From contig JAIYCA010000279.1 in NCBI GenBank assembly GCA_027488265.1, positions 1-24,567 of the forward strand: DNA of 24,567 bases, written 5' to 3'. This document shows positions 17,109-24,011 of this stretch, piece by piece (position 1 is the first letter of the stretch; the number at the start of each line of letters is the position of its first letter). The notes beneath the pieces are model-generated. The model was given only the letters and a program-made list of their open reading frames with translations. It ran no database searches and was not told the DNA's origin. The position numbers were made by a program, and so were the translations under genes. This DNA comes from Planctomycetaceae bacterium. Lineage in GTDB: Bacteria; Planctomycetota; Phycisphaerae; Phycisphaerales; SM1A02.

Positions 17109-18548
17109 ATGCACATCGCTCCCTGCATCTTATCACCCCGCCCCTCATCGATCACGGCACTCTGCGCATCGCTTGCGATTGCGATCTCGCCGATCGCCTT
17201 CGCAACGACGACGCCGAACACCGCCGTTACTCCGAACACGCTGGCCGTGAGCGCGCCACAAGCGCAAGTCGATCTCTTCAACGGCAAAGATCTGTCGGGT
17301 TGGGTCGACGTCAACACCTCTGCCTCAACGTGGACGGTTGCGAAGGATGAAACCGGTGCGCCGATTATCAAGTGCACCGGCATTCCGACGGGCATCCTTC
17401 GCACCGAGAAGGCCTACGAGAATTTCGTCCTCGAATTCGATTGGAAGCACCTGTCCTACCCAGGCAACGCGGGGCTCTTCGTGTGGAGCGATCCGTACTG
17501 CTACAAGGGCGTGCCGTTCTCGCGCTCGATCGAAGTGCAAATCATGCTGACACCCGACAACGTCGACGGCGAAGGCCGCACGATGTACACGGGCCAAGGC
17601 GACATCTTCTCGATTTGGGGTGCGAGCATGAAGCCCGATCGCCCGCACCCAGGTGGTTGGGAGCGCTGCTTGCCGAGCGCGCGCACGACGAAGGGCGCTG
17701 GCGAATGGAACCACTACAAGGTCACTTGCAACAACGGCGTCATCAAGCTTGAGATCAACGGCACCGAAGTGTCGGGCTGCTCCGAAGTGAAGCCGCGCAA
17801 GGGATTCATCTGCCTCGAAAGCGAAGGCACGGAGATCTGGTTCAAGAATCTCAAGATCACCGAACTCCCCGCCGCGACGCCGGCACTTCCGGCAGACATG
17901 TGCGCGGATCTCGCTGCTGCGGGCATGCGTCCGATGTTTGACGCACTCGTCATGAAAGGTTGGAAGGAAGGTGCCGATCGCGGCGAGGCAGCACCTTCGC
18001 ACTGGACGGTCTCGAACGGCGTTGTCCGCTTTGACGGCAAGGGCAAGAGCCTCTGGAGCGATGAGCGCTACGGCGACTTCGAGATGATCTGCGATTGGCG
18101 TTGGACGAAGGATCACCAAGGCAAGGTGCAGCGCCCGTTCATCGGTGCCGACGGCAACACCGTCAAGAACCCTGATGGCAGCGACAAGACGGTCGAAGTC
18201 GAGGAGCGCGACAGCGGCATCTACCTGCGCGGAAGTTCGAAGAGCCAAGTCAACATCTGGTCGTGGCCGTGCGGTTCCGGCGAGGTCTACGGCTATCGCA
18301 CCGATGCGTCGATGCCGGCCGAAGTGCGCGCCGCTGTGACTCCGAAGAAGAATGCCGACGCGCCCGTCGGGCAGTGGAATCGCTTCCGTATTCGCATGGT
18401 TGGCGATGTTCTCAACGTGTGGAACAACGGCGAGCACGTGATCGTCGATGCGAAGTTGCCGGGTATCGCGAAGGAAGGGCCGATCGCGCTGCAAAGCCAC
18501 GGCTGCCCGATTGAGTTCTACAACGTGATGATCCAGCGACTCGACTGA
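17109..18548 (+). CDS. Secreted protein with two DUF1080 (3-keto-disaccharide hydrolase) domains
   Basis: A 479-residue exported protein; the signal peptide runs to about residue 32 (SSITALCASLAIAISPIAFA). DUF1080 domains have a concanavalin-like beta-sandwich fold, and characterised members cleave 3-keto-glycosides. Domain 1 (about 53-255) opens with VDLFNGKDLSGWVDV and contains FVLEFDWKHLSYPGNAGLFV and EWNHYKVTCNNGVIKLEING. Domain 2 (about 275-478) contains SHWTVSNGVVRFDGKGKSLW, YGDFEMICDWRW, DSGIYLRGSS and QWNRFRIRMVGDVLNVWNNG. The ATG at 17109 starts a clean signal peptide; the frame is open further upstream but looks non-coding. DUF1080 expansion is typical of planctomycetes. The exact sugar substrate is unknown, and one of the two domains may serve only for binding. 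Confidence 0.9.
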   Translation: MHIAPCILSPRPSSITALCASLAIAISPIAFATTTPNTAVTPNTLAVSAPQAQVDLFNGKDLSGWVDVNTSASTWTVAKDETGAPIIKCTGIPTGILRTEKAYENFVLEFDWKHLSYPGNAGLFVWSDPYCYKGVPFSRSIEVQIMLTPDNVDGEGRTMYTGQGDIFSIWGASMKPDRPHPGGWERCLPSARTTKGAGEWNHYKVTCNNGVIKLEINGTEVSGCSEVKPRKGFICLESEGTEIWFKNLKITELPAATPALPADMCADLAAAGMRPMFDALVMKGWKEGADRGEAAPSHWTVSNGVVRFDGKGKSLWSDERYGDFEMICDWRWTKDHQGKVQRPFIGADGNTVKNPDGSDKTVEVEERDSGIYLRGSSKSQVNIWSWPCGSGEVYGYRTDASMPAEVRAAVTPKKNADAPVGQWNRFRIRMVGDVLNVWNNGEHVIVDAKLPGIAKEGPIALQSHGCPIEFYNVMIQRLD

Positions 18549-18906
18549 GCGCTGATTCATCGCGCGTCTTCAACCCGCGACGTCCTTCAACGGAGGTGTC
18601 GACCAGTGTCTCATGGAGGCCGCGTGTCTCATGGGAGTCGCATGGGAGTCTCATGGGAGTCTCATGGGAGTCTCATGGGAGTCTCACGGAATCTCATGAG
18701 AGCCTGATGGGAGCCGGGTGTCTCATGAGAACCTCGGGTCACATTGGGAGTTCGAAGCCCGTCTCGCACGCGCTCAACGGATCGACGTCTCCGTTCAACG
18801 CCGTTGGCACGACCGAAAACCTTCGAATACTGACTCGGGCATTGGAACCATTGACTTTCTTTCGCCGAACCCTTGCGGTTCAAGGTTCCTCTTGGAGAAT
18901 CCCTGC
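18549..18906. other. Intergenic region between DUF1080 and metalloprotease genes
   Basis: A 358-bp stretch without a supportable gene. Its first half is filled by the 11-bp TCTCATGGGAG array. The second half (about 18735-18906) should contain the metalloprotease promoter and leader. No clear terminator follows the DUF1080 stop. Confidence 0.6.
18608..18731 (+). repeat. 11-bp tandem repeat, consensus TCTCATGGGAG
   Basis: Perfect units at 18627-18637, 18649-18659, 18660-18670 and 18671-18681; single-change unit TCGCATGGGAG at 18638-18648; diverged units TCTCACGGAA (18682-18691), TCTCATGAGAG (18692-18702) and CCTGATGGGAG (18703-18713); further copies near 18609 and at 18721-18731. All frames through it are open, but nothing suggests translation. 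Confidence 0.88.
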
Positions 18907-20232
18907 ATGTCCCTCACCGCGCTGACCTTTGCCGCGTCGATCCTGCTCGCCCCTCTCTCTGCCACGAAAGACGGAACGTTGTTTCGTTTCGAGCCCGCAC
19001 AACTCGCGGGCCTGCAATCCGGCGATGCACTCCCGAAAGCGTTCGAAGGCCTCGCGGGTACGGGGCTTCGTCTCACTCGAAAGTCCATTGTGGAAGCACC
19101 TAGCGAAGCCGCGGATGGCATCCACTTTCAATTCGTCGATCCTCTCAACCAAGATCGAGAAGCCTCGATCCTGCTCCGCGAAGGACGCCTCGCAGGGTTC
19201 ATCGCGACGTCGAGTGGGCGCTACGAACTCCGTTCGCTGAAGTCAGGCACGGTCAGCGCCGCGCTTGCGGGACCGGCGAGCGAACTCCCTTGCGGAATGA
19301 GCGATGAGCACCGAGCGCCCGCGCAATCGCATGCGGGAGATGGTGGTCTCGCGGGCGTTGGGTGCGATGACGGAAGCCTCATCAATGTCTACGTCGCGTA
19401 CACCGATGCGGCCGTCGCGCAGGCCGGCGGCGAGCCGCAGATGCTTGATCAGATCCTGTGGGCCTTTGGTGACTCAAACACGATCTATGCGAACTCCGGC
19501 ATTCTGGTGCAGCTTCAGTTGCGTGGAACCGAGCGCGCGAGCGGCTACGCCGAGAACCCCTCGTCTATGGCGAACGATCTGTACGCACTGCGCGATCCAG
19601 CCGACGGCGCGCTTGATACCGTCCTCGCCAACGCCACTCAGCAGGGTGCTGATTTGACAGCACTCGTGCGCGCAGACGGTGGCGGCGCCTGCGGTATTGC
19701 CTTCCTCATCGGAGGATCGCCTACCGATGTCGATTACGGCGTCAGCGTGACCGCGCTCGGATGCTTCTCGAACCGCACATTCACCCACGAACTCGGGCAC
19801 AACATGGGCTGCTGCCACGCCCCCGGCGACGGCGGAGGCTGCAACTCAGGCGGCGTCTACCCCTACTCGACCGGCCATCGCTTCTTCGGAACAAACGGGT
19901 TGCAGTATCGCACTGTGATGGCCTATTCCCCCGGTGCTCGCATCGGTTACTTCTCCTCACCACTCGTGACCTTCCAAGGAACACCGACAGGGATCGCAGG
20001 CGAGCGCGACAACGCGCGCTCGATCAACGAAACCCGCTTTGTCGTTTCGAACTTCCGCTGCGCGCCGTGCCCTGCTGACCTCACCGGCGACTGGGTGGTC
20101 AACGCTGCGGACCTCGCACAGTTGCTCAGTGCTTGGGGAGTTGGGTCGCCCGCAGGTGATCTCACCGGCGACGACAACACCGACGCGGCCGATCTCGCCG
20201 TGATGCTCTCGACGTGGGGCACATGCGACTAA
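18907..20232 (+). CDS. Secreted metzincin zinc metalloprotease with C-terminal dockerin-like repeats
   Basis: A 441-residue exported zinc endopeptidase. After a short signal peptide (to about residue 19) comes a putative propeptide (about 20-150). The catalytic domain (about 155-385) has the extended metzincin zinc motif HELGHNMGCCH at 294-304 and a Met-turn VMAYS at 337-341, fitting reprolysin-like (M12) peptidases. Several cysteine pairs suggest disulfides in an extracellular enzyme. Residues 388-441 are two dockerin-like units, DLTGDWVVNAADLAQLLSAW and DLTGDDNTDAADLAVMLSTW. They are related to the tail of the beta-helix protein but with weaker calcium-loop ligands. The ATG at 18907 has GGAG upstream with 9-nt spacing. 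A strong terminator follows. Protein substrates unknown. Confidence 0.9.
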   Translation: MSLTALTFAASILLAPLSATKDGTLFRFEPAQLAGLQSGDALPKAFEGLAGTGLRLTRKSIVEAPSEAADGIHFQFVDPLNQDREASILLREGRLAGFIATSSGRYELRSLKSGTVSAALAGPASELPCGMSDEHRAPAQSHAGDGGLAGVGCDDGSLINVYVAYTDAAVAQAGGEPQMLDQILWAFGDSNTIYANSGILVQLQLRGTERASGYAENPSSMANDLYALRDPADGALDTVLANATQQGADLTALVRADGGGACGIAFLIGGSPTDVDYGVSVTALGCFSNRTFTHELGHNMGCCHAPGDGGGCNSGGVYPYSTGHRFFGTNGLQYRTVMAYSPGARIGYFSSPLVTFQGTPTGIAGERDNARSINETRFVVSNFRCAPCPADLTGDWVVNAADLAQLLSAWGVGSPAGDLTGDDNTDAADLAVMLSTWGTCD

Positions 20233-20280
20233 GAGGTCGATGCGACGAAGGGGTCGAGGCGACGAAGGGGCATCTGCGAC
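20224..20280 (+). repeat. 17-bp tandem repeat containing the metalloprotease stop codon
   Basis: Units TGCGACTAAGAGGTCGA (20224-20240, holding the TAA stop), TGCGACGAAGGGGTCGA (20241-20257), GGCGACGAAGGGGCATC (20258-20274), then a partial TGCGAC (20275-20280). Confidence 0.82.
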
Positions 20281-20315
20281 GGATGCCACTCTCCGACTGA
20301 AGCCGATCTTCATGC

Positions 20316-20344
20316 AACAGGCCCGGCGATTTGCCGGGCCTGTT
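20316..20344 (+). terminator. Strong intrinsic terminator after the metalloprotease gene
   Basis: A perfect 12-bp stem AACAGGCCCGGC / GCCGGGCCTGTT with a 5-nt loop is followed by GATTTTTG on the plus strand. It lies between this gene and the convergent sigma-factor gene. Confidence 0.92.
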
Positions 20345-20388
20345 GATTTTTGTGGATGTTGCGCCTCAAGAACGTAAACGCGCGACGC

Positions 20389-21690
20389 TTACTCTTCCGA
20401 TTGCTCGCGGTGCTGCATCTGGGCCTTCAAACGCGCGAGAATCGACGAGTGCATCTGGCTGACGCGGCTCTCTGAGAGGTCGAGCGTCGCACCGATTTCC
20501 TTCATCGTCATCTCCTCGTAGTAGTAGAGGATGACAATGAGGCGCTCCGCGCGCGACAGCCCCTTGGTGATCAGCGCTTGCAGGTCCTGCTTCTGCACAG
20601 CCTGCTGCGGATTCTCCTGGCGGTTGTCTTCGACGACGTCGATTTCACGGACATCCTTCGAGCTATCCGTCTCGAAGCACTTCCGCGTGAGACTGACCAT
20701 CGAAATCGGTCGTGAATCCTTCTGCAACTTCTCAAACTCATCGCCCGAGACGTTGAGTCGCGCCGCAACTTCTTCTTCGGTCGGACGCGCGCCCGTTTCC
20801 ATCTCGATCGACTTGCGAACCTTGTCGACCTTCGCGGTGCGGCTGCGCACCAAACGTGGAACCCAGTCCATCGAGCGCAACTCATCGAACATGGCACCGC
20901 GAATGCGCTGGGTGCAGAAAGTCTCGAACTTGACGCCGCGATCTGGGTCGAAAGACTCGACGGCATCCATCAAGCCGAACGCACCAGCAGACTTGAGATC
21001 GTTGATCTCGACTTCACTCGGAAGACGCTTGTGCAAACGCTCGGCGGCGTAGGCAACAAGGTCGAGGTGTCGCGCGATCAAGAAGTTGCGCAACTCTTCA
21101 GTTGGATTTGCGCGGTATTCGCGCCAGATCTGATCGATCGGTCGCTCTGAAAGCGGCAACGGCTTGGAGGGCTCCTTCGCAGCGCGCGTGGCAGCGGCGT
21201 TCGAAGCGCTCGCCTTCTGAATGGAGCGCTGGGGAAGCGTTGTTTCGACGATCGAGACTGCTTCAATCTCGACTGCTTCAATCTCGACTGCTTCAATCTC
21301 GACGGCGACGCTCTGCGCGGCGGCCGACTTCGAGAGACGGACAGCGGTGGTTCCAGCGGCGCCGAGAAATCCGGGGAGCGACATCGCGCCATTGCGGGCG
21401 CGCTTCGTCACGGTTGAGGCGCTGGAAGCAGCGCTCCCGCTCAGTTGCGCAGTGGAAGTCTTCGAACCACTCGACTTCACGCTTGTTGAACTTGCGCCGC
21501 CGATTTTGGGGGCGCGAGTCGATGCGGCAGACTGCGAAGACTTCGAAACTGCGGTCGAATTCCCCTTCGAGATGGACTTCGAAGAGGACTTCGAGGCGGA
21601 CTTCGAAGAGGACTTCGAGGCGGACTTTGAGGCGGATACGGAAACGGGCTTTGAAACGGTTTGAGATGCGGACTTCGTTCGCTCGGACAT
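20389..21690 (-). CDS. fliA: FliA/WhiG-type sigma-28 factor with long low-complexity N-terminus
   Basis: An alternative RNA polymerase sigma factor of the flagellar sigma-28 family, 433 residues. The sigma part begins about residue 182: region 2 has LRNFLIARHLDLVAYAAERL, EINDLKSAGAFGLMDAVESF, GVKFETFCTQRIRGAMFDEL and DWVPRLVRS. Region 3 covers about 295-340. Region 4 (about 370-425) ends with the helix-turn-helix MKEIGATLDLSESRVSQMHS. Typical FliA is about 240 residues. Here residues 1-180 are an extra Ser/Lys/Ala-rich segment with SKSASKSSSK repeats (about 20-40) and EIEAV repeated three times (131-145). The ATG at 21690 is preferred to 21801 because AAGGAG lies 8 nt upstream. It stands downstream of flhF, flhG and a membrane protein gene on the same strand, supporting a flagellar role. 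Confidence 0.9.
   Translation of the reverse strand: MSERTKSASQTVSKPVSVSASKSASKSSSKSASKSSSKSISKGNSTAVSKSSQSAASTRAPKIGGASSTSVKSSGSKTSTAQLSGSAASSASTVTKRARNGAMSLPGFLGAAGTTAVRLSKSAAAQSVAVEIEAVEIEAVEIEAVSIVETTLPQRSIQKASASNAAATRAAKEPSKPLPLSERPIDQIWREYRANPTEELRNFLIARHLDLVAYAAERLHKRLPSEVEINDLKSAGAFGLMDAVESFDPDRGVKFETFCTQRIRGAMFDELRSMDWVPRLVRSRTAKVDKVRKSIEMETGARPTEEEVAARLNVSGDEFEKLQKDSRPISMVSLTRKCFETDSSKDVREIDVVEDNRQENPQQAVQKQDLQALITKGLSRAERLIVILYYYEEMTMKEIGATLDLSESRVSQMHSSILARLKAQMQHREQSEE
21256..21300 (-). repeat. 15-bp in-frame triple repeat within the sigma factor gene
   Basis: GACTGCTTCAATCTC (plus-strand reading) occurs three times in a row without change at 21256-21270, 21271-21285 and 21286-21300, encoding three copies of a five-residue EIEAV unit. 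Confidence 0.95.
21574..21636 (-). repeat. 24-bp in-frame repeat within the sigma factor gene
   Basis: An identical 24-bp unit at 21574-21597 and 21598-21621 (each itself made of two related 12-bp halves), then a partial third copy from 21622. It encodes the Ser-Lys rich SKSASKSS tract. Confidence 0.9.
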
Positions 21691-21698
21691 TCGGTCGG

Positions 21699-21704
21699 CT
21701 CCTT
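21699..21704 (-). promoter_or_regulatory. Shine-Dalgarno AAGGAG fixing the sigma factor start
   Basis: AAGGAG lies 8 nt before the ATG at 21690, a near-ideal site that supports this start over the in-frame ATG at 21801. Confidence 0.8.
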
Positions 21705-22201
21705 GACCAGTCGTCCATTGATCTGGAGTTCCCTTCGGCGAGCACTCCGGAACACGCTCTGCTGTGGCGCGTTGCGGCGTCGTCGAAAGCAACCCACTCA
21801 CCTTTCCTCAGACTTTCGTGCAAACGGCGCAGATGAGTGCCGTTGGTACGAGAGACCCGAGAAACCACGTCGCTTGTCCGTTCTCCAGACGGACAGACGA
21901 TCTCGTCCCCAATGCAGGTGGTCGATGATTCCCGAACGTTCCAAGGTTATGGAGGCAAGGATGCGGCGCGCAAAGGCAGCGCCACGCGTTGCGAGATCCA
22001 TTCGCCTTGGATGAACGGTGCGCACACCGAGTCACCCGACTTCCGTCTGGATTCGCTCGGCGAGGGCTTGAACAAACTCAAGCCCGAACACCTTGCGTTT
22101 CCTCGCGGAAACTGCGCCTCCCTCTGCTCACGGATCCGAGTTTCATGCGCGATTTTTACGGTTCGCGACTGTCACTCGGTCACACGATCGAAGGCCCGCT
22201 G

Positions 22202-22238
22202 GTCGCTTCACACGAACATCCATGTCCGGTGAAGCGAC
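22202..22238. other. Hairpin-forming inverted repeat downstream of the small membrane protein gene
   Basis: GTCGCTTCAC (22202-22211) and GTGAAGCGAC (22229-22238) pair perfectly; ACAT/ATGT pair again inside the loop. It lies 43 bp after the membrane protein stop. There is no U-tract, so termination or RNA-processing roles are both possible. Confidence 0.5.
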
Positions 22239-22280
22239 GTCAGTATAACGAGAATCCGATTCCTGCAAGTGCCTTTCAGG

Positions 22281-22715
22281 TCACGCTGCTTTCTTTTCAC
22301 GCAAACTCAATCGAGCGGTGGGATCTTCCGATTCCGCGCCGCTCGAGGCGAGCGATTCATCGCCTTCTTCAATCACATCGACGCCAGTTAGGCCATCCAA
22401 ACCAACCTCTGTGCGGTCGCGTTCGGCAAGTTCCGCGCGCATCGCACGATCGATCTTGCGCGTCTCCTGCGCGACCATCCAATCACACACAAGACCCACC
22501 ACGAATCCACCGCCAAATGCGAACAGCATTGCGAGGAGTGCGCGCGTCAGCACTGTTTCCACCGGGTTGTTCGCAGAGATTCCCACCGCAATCGAGACCG
22601 AAAACGCTGCAAATGCCAGGCACGCCGCGATGGCTTGCGGTAGCGGAACACGGTTCGATGGAGTCGAGGCCGCATTTGATGCGCTGCGCGAGGTTGAGAG
22701 CGATCGTCCGGCCAT
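22281..22715 (-). CDS. Small two-helix membrane protein in the flagellar gene block
   Basis: A 144-residue protein that I cannot assign to a family. A Ser/Ala-rich polar N-terminus (about 1-23) is followed by two membrane helices at about 26-48 (AIAACLAFAAFSVSIAVGIS) and 57-80 (LLAMLFAFGGGFVVGLVCDW), then a charged cytoplasmic helix with ETRKIDRAMRAELAERDRTE and an acidic tail (DVIEEGDESLASSG). The ATG at 22715 is preferred because GAGGTG stands just upstream; earlier in-frame ATGs at 22754 and 22799 would give 13 or 28 more residues. Its position between flhG and the sigma-28 gene on the same strand suggests a flagellar role, but nothing in the protein itself shows this. Confidence 0.7.
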   Translation of the reverse strand: MAGRSLSTSRSASNAASTPSNRVPLPQAIAACLAFAAFSVSIAVGISANNPVETVLTRALLAMLFAFGGGFVVGLVCDWMVAQETRKIDRAMRAELAERDRTEVGLDGLTGVDVIEEGDESLASSGAESEDPTARLSLREKKAA

Positions 22716-22858
22716 AGCCACCTCACTTGGTGCGTGCAGAACTCGGCGAATCATGCCGAATTCACACGGACATCGTGGAGAGAGCAAGGACCGCGCCATG
22801 CGGCGACGGACAGTGAAACTCGCCGGCGCCGACCAAGTGAGGTCGGTCGGTTCGTGGC

Positions 22859-22963
22859 GTGATCAACCCCGCGATGAACCCCGTGATCAACCCCGTGATC
22901 AACCCCGTGATCAACCCCGTGATCAACCCCGTGATCAACCCCGTGATCAACCCCGTGATCAAC
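22859..22963 (-). repeat. 12-bp tandem repeat (GTGATCAACCCC on plus strand) at the flhG stop codon
   Basis: Eight full units (22859-22954), one with two changes (GCGATGAACCCC, 22871-22882), plus a partial unit 22955-22963 that includes the flhG stop (TGA at 22961-22959). All but one copy carry the palindrome TGATCA, spaced exactly 12 bp apart. Confidence 0.95.
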
Positions 22964-24011
22964 TTGACGAAAGGAACCCCGCGAGCCTCGCGAGGAATCC
23001 ACGGCGCACTTCGGCGGGCGGTGGCGCGGCTTCGCCCGAGAGCGTGCGTGCCAACTGCCGAATCGCTCGTGACGCGGGTGCATATGGCGAGCCCACCGCG
23101 ACTGGTTCGCGGCGACGAACCGCATGCGGAACAGCTGGGTCGTGAGGGATCGCGCCGGCAAACTCGATACTCGTATTGAGGAAGGCGCGGGCGACGCGCT
23201 CCACGCGCGCATGCACGGCGCGCGCTTCTTCTTCGCTCGAGGCCATGTTCACCACAAGTCGAATGCCCTCGCGACGACCACGTGCAACGAGCGTTTTGAT
23301 CGCACCATAGGCGTCGGCGATCGCGGTTGGTTCGGGCGTCGTGGTGATGAGGATCGTGTCCGCGGCTGCCGCGAAAGCCATCGAATTCGCGCCGATACCG
23401 GCGCCGGTATCGATGATGAGAACATCCACAGAGCGCTCAAGTTCGAGGAGTTGTGCGAACACTTCGCGTCGCGCACTCTGACCCATGTCGGCGAGGCGCG
23501 AGACGCCCGAAGCACCGGGAACCAGTCGGAAACCGCCCGGCGCGAGCACCGCGACCTCATCGAGTTTGCGCTCACCCGTCACAACATCTTCCAAGGTCGA
23601 GCGCGGGGTGATGCCGCACAAAACATCAGCGTTCGCGAGGCCTAGATCTGCGTCGAGGAGTGCCGTGCGCTGCCCGCGCTCGGCGCACGCCACCGCGAGG
23701 TTGACGGCGATGTTCGACTTGCCGACTCCACCTTTGCCACTCGAAATCGCGATTGCGCGCGCGAGCCTCACGGTGCGGTTGCGCTCGGTAGCGTTGAGAG
23801 GACCAACACTGATCTGTTGCCCAAATGGTTGAGCAGCCGCGATCGGCAAAACCGCGGGGCTCACGGGCATTGCACCAGCGAGTCGGCCCTCACCGCTCGC
23901 GCGGGATGCGACAACCAATCGCCTCAACTTCTCGGCTTGATCCGCGGTCAGTGTGCGTTCGCGCGCGGAACCATCAGATGCGACGTCATCGTTCCAAACT
24001 CGCTCAGCCAT
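22959..24011 (-). CDS. flhG: FlhG/FleN (YlxH, MinD-like) ATPase controlling flagellar number and placement
   Basis: A 350-residue MinD/ParA-type ATPase. The deviant Walker A SSGKGGVGKSN lies at about 90-100, Walker B-type LLDADLGLANADVLCG follows, and VDVLIIDTGAGIG is the switch II region. N-terminal to the ATPase is TADQAEKLRRLVVASR (about 22-37), carrying the DQAxxLR motif by which FlhG stimulates the FlhF GTPase. The C-terminus (RRGFLARLAGFLSSS) resembles a MinD-like amphipathic membrane-targeting helix. The ATG at 24011 shares its A with the flhF stop (TGATG), so translation is coupled; the alternative TTG one codon earlier adds a single residue. The stop codon lies within the first unit of a 12-bp tandem repeat. 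Confidence 0.93.
   Translation of the reverse strand: MAERVWNDDVASDGSARERTLTADQAEKLRRLVVASRASGEGRLAGAMPVSPAVLPIAAAQPFGQQISVGPLNATERNRTVRLARAIAISSGKGGVGKSNIAVNLAVACAERGQRTALLDADLGLANADVLCGITPRSTLEDVVTGERKLDEVAVLAPGGFRLVPGASGVSRLADMGQSARREVFAQLLELERSVDVLIIDTGAGIGANSMAFAAAADTILITTTPEPTAIADAYGAIKTLVARGRREGIRLVVNMASSEEEARAVHARVERVARAFLNTSIEFAGAIPHDPAVPHAVRRREPVAVGSPYAPASRAIRQLARTLSGEAAPPPAEVRRGFLARLAGFLSSS

Larger units (their letters stand above)
21691..22280. other. 590-bp intergenic region upstream of the sigma factor gene
   Basis: No supportable gene on either strand: the open frames here have no recognisable motif and no good ribosome site. It presumably carries the sigma-factor promoter, but I found no clear sigma-54 or sigma-28 consensus. 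It contains a 10-bp inverted repeat (22202-22238) toward the upstream gene and the sigma Shine-Dalgarno at its other end. Confidence 0.55.

Noticed and set aside
21940..22000. A stretch with GGATGCGG and GCGCAAAGGC, reminiscent of a GEMM cyclic-di-GMP riboswitch
   Set aside because: The conserved GGACGCAAAGCC core and the receptor helices are not present, and no plus-strand gene follows.
22762..22962. A 66-codon minus-strand frame of repeated ITGL units starting with TTG at the flhG stop
   Set aside because: All frames through the 12-bp array are open because the unit is a multiple of three. There is no ribosome site beyond the TTGA overlap, and the repeat itself explains the frame.
22859..22963. 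CRISPR-like array
   Set aside because: The units are 12 bp and directly abutting, without spacers, and no cas gene is present in the window.
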